Below, one piece after another: positions 18,204 through 26,771 of a DNA stretch of 64,000 nucleotides. Under the pieces are notes generated by a model. That model saw only the letters and a list, made by a program, of their open reading frames with translations, did no database searches and was not told the origin of the DNA. Each line of letters starts with the position of its first letter. The first letter of the stretch is position 1. The position numbers and the translations under genes were made by a program. Source of the DNA: Desulfomonile tiedjei DSM 6799 (GTDB lineage: Bacteria > Desulfobacterota > Desulfomonilia > Desulfomonilales > Desulfomonilaceae); assembly GCF_000266945.1 (NCBI RefSeq), contig NC_018025.1, positions 3,100,001 through 3,164,000 on the forward strand. Reading direction: 5' to 3'.

Positions 18204-19553
18204 ATGAAGGGAAGAGTTGCGGGGAATTCTTCTTCCACTGAGGAGAAGGGTTCCATCATATCCAGTATCGGCGGGTTCTTCACATCCGCCCGGACCACTA
18301 TTGTTCTTCTTTTTCTCCTTGCAGCAGGCTCGGTTGTCGGAACCATTGTTCCTCAGACACATGAGATAGGTCCGGTTACTTCATTCTCGTCCAGACTGAT
18401 TGTGATATTGGACTTGAACAATGTGTACAGGAGCTGGTGGTTCTCTTTCTTGCTGGTTCTCCTGTCTTTAAACCTCCTCGGGTGCTTAATTGAGAGACTC
18501 CCGGCAATCCCTGGTGAGTGGAAAGGAAGATCCCGAAGAAGTACCTTTAGCCTTAAGCTAGCTGATACCAGGTCCCCTGCGAAGCTCATCGAAATTCTGC
18601 TTCCCAAACTGAATACATTCATGAATCGTGAGCCGGAGCGCTCGGCAAAAAGCGATGAATTCGTGTGGATTAAAGATCGAATATATCTCCTTGGATTTCC
18701 CCTTATCCACATAGCTATAATTGTGATCCTCTTGGGTGGTGTCATAGGTCTTTTTTACGGATACCGCGGACATGTTTTGATAAAGGAAGGCTCATCCGCA
18801 CAGCAATTCTCGCTGAATTCGGGAGAAACCAAAACACTTCCCTTTGCCATCTCTGTGACGGCCTTTTCTCTGACCCGGTATCCCAGCGGAGAACCCAAAG
18901 AGTTCAGAAGTGACGTAAGAATATTAGAAAACGGCAAAGAAGTGCGCAGTGGATCCATTCTCGTGAATCATCCTCTCACCTACAAAGGGATTTCCCTCTT
19001 TCAATCCGATTACCGGGTTGTCGATGTGAAAGAAGTGAGACTGACCGTTACGGGACCGGACTCGAACAAGTCCGATCTGCTGCTTCGTCCTCAAAGTACC
19101 CAGACGATTCCCGGGACAGACTACGAAGCTCGTCTGATGAGCCTCGACCCGGGGACCACGCAGCGCGGAGCCGGAGTGGATTTGGCGGTGAATAAGCAAG
19201 GAGAAAATCCTCGTTCCCTCCGTGTATACAAGAAGACCGGTCCGGTGCAACTTGGAGACGTCCAGCTAGCTTTTGCCGATTACACCCCGTTGTATGCGAC
19301 GGGGCTTCAGGTAGGGTACGATCCGGGTACACTCGTTGTATGGATTGGATGTGGATTACTCGTTATAGGATTTTTCCTTACGCTGTTCACGAATTTTCGC
19401 CGAATCAACCTCACTCTTACGAGAGAGGAAACTCGTACTGCTATCCGCGTTTCCTGCAGAAGTAGAAGTATGAGAAAAGAATTCCGAAAGTCCGTAGAGG
19501 AAATCATACGAGGAACTCTGCAGTCTCGCTCTCCGCAGACCAAAATGAAATAG
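18204..19553 (+). CDS. resB: Cytochrome c biogenesis protein ResB (Ccs1)
   Basis: Membrane component of System II haem delivery and ligation to c-type apocytochromes. Three N-proximal transmembrane segments (TTIVLLFLLAAGSVVGTIVPQ, WWFSFLLVLLSLNLLGCLIE and FPLIHIAIIVILLGGVIGLF) are followed by a long periplasmic domain. A last membrane helix near residues 385-405 (TLVVWIGCGLLVIGFFLTLF) completes the ResB layout. GGGAG precedes the ATG. ccsA starts 8 bases downstream, so the two form an operon and make a complete System II core. Confidence 0.92.
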   Translation: MKGRVAGNSSSTEEKGSIISSIGGFFTSARTTIVLLFLLAAGSVVGTIVPQTHEIGPVTSFSSRLIVILDLNNVYRSWWFSFLLVLLSLNLLGCLIERLPAIPGEWKGRSRRSTFSLKLADTRSPAKLIEILLPKLNTFMNREPERSAKSDEFVWIKDRIYLLGFPLIHIAIIVILLGGVIGLFYGYRGHVLIKEGSSAQQFSLNSGETKTLPFAISVTAFSLTRYPSGEPKEFRSDVRILENGKEVRSGSILVNHPLTYKGISLFQSDYRVVDVKEVRLTVTGPDSNKSDLLLRPQSTQTIPGTDYEARLMSLDPGTTQRGAGVDLAVNKQGENPRSLRVYKKTGPVQLGDVQLAFADYTPLYATGLQVGYDPGTLVVWIGCGLLVIGFFLTLFTNFRRINLTLTREETRTAIRVSCRSRSMRKEFRKSVEEIIRGTLQSRSPQTKMK

Positions 19554-19560
19554 GAGACTC

Positions 19561-20394
19561 TTGCTGGAATCAACTATGAAGAGTATCGAACTGATTACGT
19601 ACGTTACTTTCGGATACTTGGCCTGTTCGGTCCTGTATCTCATTGCTCAAGTGTCCGGATCGCAAACAAAGACAATAAAAAGGTATCTTTTAGGGGCGCT
19701 GATCTTTGTATTCGCACTTCATACCGGGGCCATAGGCCTCAGGTGGATTGAGTCCTACCAAATGGGTATCGGCCATGCGCCTCTCTCGAATCTTTACGAG
19801 TCTCTGGTATTTTTTGCGTGGTGCATAGCGCTTGCTCTCATCGTCGCACGTTTCAGATTCGATATGGACCTGCTGGTCTTGCTGGGATTGCCCCTGGTCA
19901 CCCTGGTGCTTGCATCCACTTCTCTCATGGACCCCAGTATTAAGCCCCTGATCCCAGCGCTGCAGTCAAACTGGTTGATTGCTCACGTGATCACCTGTTT
20001 TCTGGGGTATGCGGGCTTTGCCGTTTCCTTTGTGGCTGCGATTCTGCTGTTAATGGCAAGAGAATCTGATTTTTTTGCCAGGCACCTGCCAAGGCGGCAG
20101 ACGCTCGATGAGATAGTGTATAGGTCAATTCTTGCAGGATTTCCCATGCTTACCATTGGAATTATCACCGGTGCCGCTTGGGCGGATTATGCCTGGGGAA
20201 GCTACTGGCAATGGGATCCCAAAGAAACGTGGTCGCTCATCACATGGCTCGTGTATTCCGCATTTCTCCATGCTCGTCTGACGAGAGGTTGGACAGGACG
20301 CAAGACCGCATTATTGTCGATTATTGGATTCGGTGCAGTCTTATTCACGTATTTCGGCGTAAATTACCTCCCCGGTTTACACAGTTATTTCTGA
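19561..20394 (+). CDS. ccsA: Cytochrome c biogenesis protein CcsA (ResC)
   Basis: Haem-handling membrane partner of ResB. Eight or so hydrophobic segments and the tryptophan-rich WGSYWQWDPKETWSLITW motif identify the CcsA/CcmC superfamily. Histidines in GIGHAPLSNLYES, LIAHVITCF and SAFLHARL fit the family's haem ligands. The start may be TTG 19561 (GGAG four bases before) or ATG 19576. The final residues end in the usual FGVNYLPGLHSY. Confidence 0.95.
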   Translation: MLESTMKSIELITYVTFGYLACSVLYLIAQVSGSQTKTIKRYLLGALIFVFALHTGAIGLRWIESYQMGIGHAPLSNLYESLVFFAWCIALALIVARFRFDMDLLVLLGLPLVTLVLASTSLMDPSIKPLIPALQSNWLIAHVITCFLGYAGFAVSFVAAILLLMARESDFFARHLPRRQTLDEIVYRSILAGFPMLTIGIITGAAWADYAWGSYWQWDPKETWSLITWLVYSAFLHARLTRGWTGRKTALLSIIGFGAVLFTYFGVNYLPGLHSYF

Positions 20395-20421
20395 TGTAAA
20401 GCTCCGGTGAAGACAGGTCTC

Positions 20422-21471
20422 ATGAACCTTAGAGATATCGGCAGACTCTTCATTCTCGGTTTCAGAGGAACTGAGTTTTCTCGCGAACTCCAGTCGTTTC
20501 TGAAAGACCTCAACCCCTCGGGAGTAGTTCTCTTCTCCCGCAACATCAAGTCTCCCATGCAGGTAGCGCAACTGAATCACGACCTCCAGGTTTTCGGGCG
20601 CGCCTCGAATGGCCTTTTCATAGGAGTGGATCAGGAGGGGGGCCGTGTTCGCCGCCTGAAAGAGGGATTCACAGAATTTCCGCCTGCCCTCGAACTCTCT
20701 TCGCGTCCCGATCCGGAAGCTTCGGTGCGTCATTTCGCTCGCAGAACGGCTGAAGAGCTGACGCTTACAGGATTCAATCTTGACTTCGCTCCTGTGATGG
20801 ACGTGATCGGCAGTCCCGAAAACCTGACTTCATCGGTCATCGGAGACAGATCCTTCGGATTCGATCCCGACAAAGTGGCTCGTTTGGGGACTACTGTTAT
20901 TCATGAGTTCCGTTCCAAAGGGATTATCCCGTGTTGCAAGCATTTTCCCGGACATGGCGGGACGCTTGTCGATTCACATGTGGACCTGCCCATGGACACG
21001 AGGGAATTTGAATCGATTGAGCGCCTGGATCTGGTTCCGTTCCGCTCCGCCGCGAAAATGCAGGTTGAGATGATGATGACTGCCCATGTACTGTATCCAT
21101 CAATGGATAAGCTCTTGCCTGCGACCCTGTCCGGTGCGATCCTAAACGGACTGCTCAGAGAGAGACTCTCCTATGGCGGGATCGTGATTACTGACGATCT
21201 TGACATGGGAGCCGTTGCAGACCGCTATTCCGTTGAAGATGCATGTACTATGGCCTTTACTGCAGGAGCGGATTTGCTTCTCATCTGCAACAATCCTGAG
21301 AAAGCTTTTCGTGCTCGTCAACGTATATTCGAAGCTCTGCAATCCGGAGAGATTCCCGAGTCGAGGCTGATGGATTCGATTACCCGTATAGAAAAACTCA
21401 AATCAGCATATATGAGTTCCCTCGTACCATGCGACATGTCCGCAGCAAGGAATCAGTTCGGACGTTCCTAA
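20422..21471 (+). CDS. nagZ: Beta-N-acetylhexosaminidase (glycoside hydrolase family 3, NagZ-like)
   Basis: Removes terminal N-acetylglucosamine from muropeptides in peptidoglycan recycling. It has the family-3 barrel with VDQEGGRVRRL, DFAPVMDV, the catalytic loop KHFPGHGGT and the nucleophile segment ITDDLDMGA. The absence of a signal peptide suggests cytoplasmic action. I chose ATG 20422 with AGG close upstream; a GTG at 20407 is in frame. It follows ccsA by 27 bases and may be in the same operon, though no functional link is obvious. Confidence 0.9.
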   Translation: MNLRDIGRLFILGFRGTEFSRELQSFLKDLNPSGVVLFSRNIKSPMQVAQLNHDLQVFGRASNGLFIGVDQEGGRVRRLKEGFTEFPPALELSSRPDPEASVRHFARRTAEELTLTGFNLDFAPVMDVIGSPENLTSSVIGDRSFGFDPDKVARLGTTVIHEFRSKGIIPCCKHFPGHGGTLVDSHVDLPMDTREFESIERLDLVPFRSAAKMQVEMMMTAHVLYPSMDKLLPATLSGAILNGLLRERLSYGGIVITDDLDMGAVADRYSVEDACTMAFTAGADLLLICNNPEKAFRARQRIFEALQSGEIPESRLMDSITRIEKLKSAYMSSLVPCDMSAARNQFGRS

Positions 21472-21489
21472 ACCGTACAATGAAAGTGT

Positions 21490-23358
21490 TCAAAGACTGC
21501 GGGAATCTCCACGCGATCGTTCCTGATGCAAAGGATTCATGGGAAGCCAAACCGTAACCAGTGTCCCGGTTGCGTCCGAAGTAAGAGAAATAGATCCACG
21601 ATGATCCTCGATGCTCTTCTTGGCCAGAGCGAATCCGACTGCACCTCGAATACCTTCTGTCGTAACAAAAGGATCGAACGCCTTTTCCAGATCCGTCGAA
21701 CAAATCGGCTCGCCTTTATTGTGTATCTTTAGTTGGAAATAGGATTTGGATTCCAATTCTCCAGTGCGCTGCGCTTTCTCGCCGGGAGTTGTTACCCTCG
21801 TGCTGATATGAATCAACTCATGGGGAGGAGAAGCTTCCAACGAGCTTGCCAGTAGATTCCGGACCATGTCTTCGAATTTCTCCGGGTCCAGCAGTAACTG
21901 CCCCAAATCCTCTTCGAGGTCCAGCTCCACCAACAGGTTCTTCTCTCGTATTATCCATGTGTTAATTCCTACAACGTATTCTATCAGCTTATTCGGATTC
22001 ACTTTCCGGAGACTGACTGCATCATGTTTTGTGAAATCTATGAGTCTCCTCAGAATTTTCTCCAACCTCGCAACTTCTTTGATAATGATCTGAAAATTGT
22101 CGCTGTTCATTACCGGATCGAACCTGCCGGTTGCGGACTCCTTTGCCATTCGTCGAGCAAATCCTCCGATTATGGTCAAAGGCTGACGCAATTCGTGTGC
22201 CACCCTTGCAGTATGTTCCGCAAGCACTTTTGCCTCTCGGGATTGAACGATGTGTTCGTACAGCTCGTCAATCGTCCTGATCTTCTCCACCAGTTCTGCC
22301 TGGACTCGTTTGCGTTCCGAGATGTCCTGTTTCATCACCCAAAACCTGACCAGCCCTTTTTCCTGAAAACTTGCTACCAGGGTGTTTTCGAAATACCTGA
22401 CTGTGTTGTCAGGACCTGTCTCTGCAGTCTCGAACGATTTGACCGCAAATTGTTGCTCGATCCAAGTTTCCAGATAATGCACGTGATCTCGGGGTAGTAT
22501 TGTATTCAGGGATATTCCCTTCAGTTCCTCACCATTCTGCAATCCATAGAATGTGGCAAATGTTCCGTTCGCTTCAGTAATTTTGGCACGTAACACAAGA
22601 TCGAGCAGTTCATCCTCTTTGTGGTCAGGCTTGACCTGACGCCCCAGCGCGAATTCTGCTATTCCTATCGGGAATATGTCTACAAGAGCTCGATATTTCT
22701 TATTCAGAATGAGTTCGTGCTTCACTGCAGTCAAATCTTCGAGCAACACAAGAATTGTCCGCTGATGCCCGAACCTCATCGATCTCAGATGCATTCTGCC
22801 CCAGAGTTTGCTTTCTCCTTTGCCAATCAGGCCTTCTCGGAACTGAGGTCTTCTTTCGGTCAAGAGTCTGATGAACATGTCTCTTACTGCATCCGAATCT
22901 TCTGCAAAGAGCGAAAAGAAAGATCGCGGCTTGTCAGAGACGAGACAGAGTTTCAGGAATGCATTATTGGCGAATTCTATGGTCCCGAATTCATCCACCA
23001 GTAAAATCGGCATGGGTATTACTTGAATGAGCTTCCCGAAAGAAGCCATCGTGATCCACCTGACGTCGAAACTTCCCGTTTCCGTCACGCTTTTGCGTTG
23101 GGGTTCATCCGATTCAGGGGCAGAAATCGTTGAAGCGTTCGGGAAAGGCACTGGCAACTGTTCGTCCTGACCCGCTTCATCGAGAACCGGGACTTGTTCA
23201 TCCGGGTCCCAAACCAGCTCGGTCGTTCGCTGTGGATCCGGAACATGAGTCGGGACGGCGGACTGATCCCCTGCAGCGGCTTCCAATTTTGTCAATCGTC
23301 GGCGGATATCCCGGAGTTCTCGAATTAACTGATCTTTTGTTTTTTCTTCGTCTTTCAT
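21490..23358 (-). CDS. PAS-domain histidine kinase with degenerate ATP-binding domain
   Basis: Cytoplasmic sensor kinase-like protein of 622 residues. A coiled coil at the N-terminus and a Pro/Asp-rich linker precede two or three PAS-like domains (LLVDEFGTIEFANNAFLKL; a second with GTFATFYGLQNGEEL; ending KQDISERKR). The HisKA H-box VAHELRQPLTIIGG has His388. In the ATPase part the N-box reads NLLASSLEAS, so the metal-binding asparagine is serine. The glycine-rich G2 lid reads IRGAVGFALAKK instead of GTGLGLA. It may be a pseudokinase or depend on a partner. No response regulator is adjacent. The start is ATG 23358; TTG 23373 is in frame. Confidence 0.8.
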   Translation of the reverse strand: MKDEEKTKDQLIRELRDIRRRLTKLEAAAGDQSAVPTHVPDPQRTTELVWDPDEQVPVLDEAGQDEQLPVPFPNASTISAPESDEPQRKSVTETGSFDVRWITMASFGKLIQVIPMPILLVDEFGTIEFANNAFLKLCLVSDKPRSFFSLFAEDSDAVRDMFIRLLTERRPQFREGLIGKGESKLWGRMHLRSMRFGHQRTILVLLEDLTAVKHELILNKKYRALVDIFPIGIAEFALGRQVKPDHKEDELLDLVLRAKITEANGTFATFYGLQNGEELKGISLNTILPRDHVHYLETWIEQQFAVKSFETAETGPDNTVRYFENTLVASFQEKGLVRFWVMKQDISERKRVQAELVEKIRTIDELYEHIVQSREAKVLAEHTARVAHELRQPLTIIGGFARRMAKESATGRFDPVMNSDNFQIIIKEVARLEKILRRLIDFTKHDAVSLRKVNPNKLIEYVVGINTWIIREKNLLVELDLEEDLGQLLLDPEKFEDMVRNLLASSLEASPPHELIHISTRVTTPGEKAQRTGELESKSYFQLKIHNKGEPICSTDLEKAFDPFVTTEGIRGAVGFALAKKSIEDHRGSISLTSDATGTLVTVWLPMNPLHQERSRGDSRSL

Positions 23359-23656
23359 GATGTCGTCGAGCAAAGGCTCAGCCCCTAAATCGCATGTCTA
23401 TGAAGGCTAGGGTGGAACATTTTTGAACCAAATCCGAAATCGATTTTGATATAGTGTTCATTATAGTGCGGACGGGTTCGGAGGCATACCAAAAGTTACG
23501 CTGTCTTCTCGATCGAATAAGGGGTTTTTGAATGCATGCCCATGTGAAAGAGAACCTCAACTCGTCGAGGAACACCACTATCGCGGGAAAATTGCACAAC
23601 TTCCGACTTTCTAATCCTGAAAGTACATGAGCACGACCCCGAATCGGAGGAAATCC

Positions 23657-24124
23657 ATGCTTAAGATGAAAATCTCCAGGGCGATCTTGTGTTCGATCGC
23701 TGTAATCCTTTTTTTCGGCGAACTTTCTCAAGCATCATCCATTCTATTCGTAAGAGTGCCAGAAGACAGAATCAACCGCGAATACGTGGCAAAATCCCGT
23801 CAGATCACCGATTCTCTTTATGCCAACTGGCAGCAGAGCAAATTCGAACCGCTATCGAGTGAATTCACGCCCGAAATGCAGAAGGGATTGACTCCCCAGA
23901 TGCAACGTCAAGCTTTCGAGCAGATCAGGTCGATTTTCGGTGATTATCGAGGAATGGAACTTGTGGAAGTCTTGAAGCCACGCTTTTTGTTCCCAAGAGG
24001 AACGATTTACCGTTTCAAAGGAGTTTACTCAAAATCTCAACAGCCGGAAATACGGGTTGTTTTCGACTCCTCGGGCAAGGTATCGGGAATGTGGTTGAAA
24101 TTCTGGAAAGACGAATTGCAGTAA
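23657..24124 (+). CDS. Small exported protein, DUF3887-like
   Basis: A 155-residue protein with a clear signal peptide (SRAILCSIAVILFFGELSQAS). A compact domain follows, in which YVAKSRQITDSLYANWQQSKFEPLS and LTPQMQRQAFEQIRSIFGDYRGMELVEV resemble DUF3887 growth/adaptation-type domains. It ends with a short beta region (VVFDSSGKVSGMWLKFW). GGAGG seven bases before ATG 23657 decides the start. The family assignment is tentative. It is alone, with repeats downstream. Confidence 0.65.
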   Translation: MLKMKISRAILCSIAVILFFGELSQASSILFVRVPEDRINREYVAKSRQITDSLYANWQQSKFEPLSSEFTPEMQKGLTPQMQRQAFEQIRSIFGDYRGMELVEVLKPRFLFPRGTIYRFKGVYSKSQQPEIRVVFDSSGKVSGMWLKFWKDELQ

Positions 24125-24240
24125 GAATTCTGAATTCTGAGATCCGTACAGAGAAACTCATACCTATGTGCAATCAAGGTAGGAAGATCGGTCAGGAAAG
24201 CTTCTCGTAACAGCATTTCGCATTTATAGTAAATGCCAAA

Positions 24241-24386
24241 ATTAGTATCCGATTGAAGATTAGGAATATTGGTGGGTGCCGTGCCCCCGTGCCGGCACAT
24301 CTTCAATATGATCAATGATATCGATAGAATGGACCGGCAGAGACGCCGGTCCCTACCAATATCCCGTAATTCACACGCGGGATAAG
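24241..24386 (+). repeat. Dispersed repeat A, copy 1
   Basis: About 146 bases, similar over its whole length (roughly four in five positions by eye) to 31610-31756 in the same orientation. Shared stretches include TCCGATTGAAGATTAGGAA, GGTGGGTGCCGTGCC and CGTGCCGGCACATCT. Internal palindromes (GTGCCGTGCC... GGCAC; GGACCGGC... GCCGGTCC) make it REP/MITE-like. The region 24125-24700 around it holds no gene. Confidence 0.8.
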
Positions 24387-24517
24387 CGACAGAATTTTTA
24401 GCACTGACTATATGCACATAAAATAAGAACATCCTGCTCATCTTGATGGGACTGGCCCTAGGCCTGACCGAAGATGCATTTACGAACTCACAGGCATAAA
24501 CCATCAAAGAAAACAGA

Positions 24518-24600
24518 TGATTGTCATTGCAAGGAGCGCAGCGACGTGGCAATCGCCTGGGACTCAGGCGCTTAATTTCACGCGATTGCTTCGCTTAGCT
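24518..24600. repeat. Palindromic repeat with ATTGCAAGGAGCGCAGCGAC core
   Basis: The text CATTGCAAGGAGCGCAGCGA followed by GGCAATCGC is of a type I recognise as a dispersed repeat in many bacterial chromosomes. Arms GCAATCGC (24549-24556) and GCGATTGC (24582-24589) pair, with an inner hairpin GCCTG/CAGGC (24555-24569). Confidence 0.6.
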
Positions 24601-24700
24601 CCCGCCAGGAACTCCACCAGTTGCACCACCTGCGCCGCCGCCACTTCCGGGACGATCAAAGACAAACCAAGGGAGAGGAATAAATCTTCTCTCTCTTACT

Positions 24701-24982
24701 TCAGAATCCGCCCCGACGCCAGCCTCTTCCATAGTAACCTCTACCATGTGCGCCGTAATGTCCCGGATACCCGTACCAGCCGTATGAGCCATAGCCCCCG
24801 TATCCGTCGTAACCACCGTATGCGCCGTATGCGGTATTTCCAGGCATGGCGGAACCAGGACCGAACACGGTATTCGGTATACCGGGAACCGGCCACTTGC
24901 TAGCCGTGTAAGCCCAACACGTGCAAGCACCAAATGCCAGCATGGCAAGAACTGCAAAAATCATGATGGATTTCTTGATCAT
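24701..24982 (-). CDS. Small exported Gly/Tyr-rich protein
   Basis: Unrecognised, 93 residues. AGGAGG eight bases before ATG 24982 sets the start; the frame is open to 25129. A signal peptide (IKKSIMIFAVLAMLAFGACTCWA) is followed by TASKWPVPG. A tail of about 50 residues is dominated by glycine, tyrosine and later arginine (GAYGGYDGYGGYGSYGWYG, then GRGYYGRGWRRGG). Such tails are common in envelope or adhesive low-complexity proteins. It lies 52 bases after the histidine kinase gene on the same strand. Confidence 0.7.
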   Translation of the reverse strand: MIKKSIMIFAVLAMLAFGACTCWAYTASKWPVPGIPNTVFGPGSAMPGNTAYGAYGGYDGYGGYGSYGWYGYPGHYGAHGRGYYGRGWRRGGF

Positions 24983-25034
24983 ACTCTCATCCTCCTGTCC
25001 ACTGGGACCATTCTCATTCATGAACTTGTTTCTA

Positions 25035-26771
25035 TCATCTTTCCATACGATCGGGAATAGTAAAGTAAAAGGTGGAACCGGTCCCAACTTCGGATTCCAC
25101 CCAAACCCGCCCGTGATGGCGTTCCACAATTTTCTTAACTACTGCCAGTCCTATTCCCGTCCCATGAAAAGGCCCCTTCTTGCTTAACTGCTGAAAAATG
25201 ACGAAGATCCGTTCAAAGTACTTTTGTTGAATTCCTATCCCGTTGTCTTTTACCGAAAATATCCATTCGTTTCCATTTTGTTGTGCGGACACATGGACCT
25301 TCGGCGATATGGCAGGTCCGAATTTCAAGGCGTTTCCGATAAGATTCTGCAGAAGCTGAATCAGTTGAATCGGATCGCCCATAAGTATTGGCATATGATT
25401 GCAGGTTATTTCCGCACCTTTCTCCTCTATGAGACTTCTCAAATTCTTTATAGACTGGTTCAAGACTTCCTTCATATCCACAGGTCCAAACGCCTGCCCC
25501 CGAGTGTTAAGGCGGGAATATGCCAGAAGATCTTGTATCAGGGCCCTCATCCTTCTTGCGCCATCAACAGCAAAGTCGATCAGTTGATCGGAGTCTTTGT
25601 CGAATTTCCCTCTATGCTTTTTCTCAAACAGTTGCAGAGCGCTCGCTACAGTTCGCAAAGGTTCCTGTAAATCGTGAGAAGCCACATAAGCGAATTGCTG
25701 AAGGTCCTCATTCGACCTGCTCAGTTCCGCGAGTGTCTGTTTGAGAGCATCTTCTACTCGCTTGCGTTCGGTGATGTCGATATTGACCTCAAGGACGAGG
25801 ACGGAGCCGTCGGTGTCTACAAAGGGGAAGTCGTAGGCATCCATAATGGAGCCTTCCGGACCTATGAATTCCCAGTGATGAGGCTCGCCGGTTTTCAGCA
25901 CGTTGAAAGATTCGCAAAACTCACAGGGCTCTTTCCGGCCAAAACGATAATCAAAGCACCGACGTCCGCGATCCTCGCCGAATTTCTCACGGGAACCGCG
26001 GTTGGCAAACGCGACTTGATAATCCGGTTTCAACAGGCACACCATGACAGGCATCGTTTCCAGGATGTCGAATAATTTTTGCCGCTCGGTCGCTACAGCT
26101 TCCTTCGCGTTCTCCAGTTCCGCAGTCCGCTTCTGAACTCGAACCTCCAATTCGTCATGGGCTTTTTGGAGTGCCTCCTCTGCCCGATGCCGATGGATGA
26201 TCTCGCTCTGGAGTTGTTCGTTGGCCTTTGTCAATCTGGCAGTGCGTTCTCGGACCAACTCTTCGAGGTGCTGGCGGTGTTTCCTGAGTTCCGCTTCCGA
26301 TGCCAGGCGCTCGGCTGTCGTTCCCACAAGACCGGCGAGAGCCAAGTAGATATTGAGCAGATCCTTCGGAAATAACCCGGAGGACCTATGCCCCACAAGC
26401 AACACTCTCGTGACCTGGTTTTCCAGGGAGATGGGCAAAAAGGCTATTACAAGGGGTTCCGGTGTTGACGAAACGAATCGCCAGCTAAGGAAACCACTGT
26501 CAAGGACCTCGGCGATTTCTTCGTTCACCTCTGCTGCAAGGTCCATTCTTTCGCGAAGTTCAGTGGAGAACGTCCAATGGCAAACTGCTATTTCCCCGTT
26601 TGAGCGGCGGTCTCCGAAACCGCCCAGATCCGCGCCCCAAAAATTGACCAGAAGTTTGCTCGTCTCGCTCCACACATCCTGATGGATCGTCAAACGAGCG
26701 AGATACTGGGCAGTCTTGATGAAGGCATCCAGATAATTCGCTTGTCCGGGAAATATGGTTTTCGTCGTCAC
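25035..26771 (-). CDS. GAF/PAS sensor histidine kinase coupled to the corrinoid methyltransferase operon
   Basis: Cytoplasmic kinase of 578 residues. It has an N-terminal GAF-like sensor (about 15-165), a coiled coil (about 160-250), and a PAS domain (about 235-335). The PAS domain carries a cysteine pair, Cys283 and Cys286 in EPCEFCES. The HisKA has FAYVASHDLQEPLRTV with His366. The ATPase domain is intact (NLIGNALKF, DNGIGI, HGTGIGLAVVKK). The start GTG (26769-26771) overlaps the stop of the RACo-like gene, indicating translational coupling. The placement suggests it senses redox state or a methyl donor and regulates this operon, but no response regulator is next to it. Confidence 0.88.
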   Translation of the reverse strand: MTTKTIFPGQANYLDAFIKTAQYLARLTIHQDVWSETSKLLVNFWGADLGGFGDRRSNGEIAVCHWTFSTELRERMDLAAEVNEEIAEVLDSGFLSWRFVSSTPEPLVIAFLPISLENQVTRVLLVGHRSSGLFPKDLLNIYLALAGLVGTTAERLASEAELRKHRQHLEELVRERTARLTKANEQLQSEIIHRHRAEEALQKAHDELEVRVQKRTAELENAKEAVATERQKLFDILETMPVMVCLLKPDYQVAFANRGSREKFGEDRGRRCFDYRFGRKEPCEFCESFNVLKTGEPHHWEFIGPEGSIMDAYDFPFVDTDGSVLVLEVNIDITERKRVEDALKQTLAELSRSNEDLQQFAYVASHDLQEPLRTVASALQLFEKKHRGKFDKDSDQLIDFAVDGARRMRALIQDLLAYSRLNTRGQAFGPVDMKEVLNQSIKNLRSLIEEKGAEITCNHMPILMGDPIQLIQLLQNLIGNALKFGPAISPKVHVSAQQNGNEWIFSVKDNGIGIQQKYFERIFVIFQQLSKKGPFHGTGIGLAVVKKIVERHHGRVWVESEVGTGSTFYFTIPDRMER

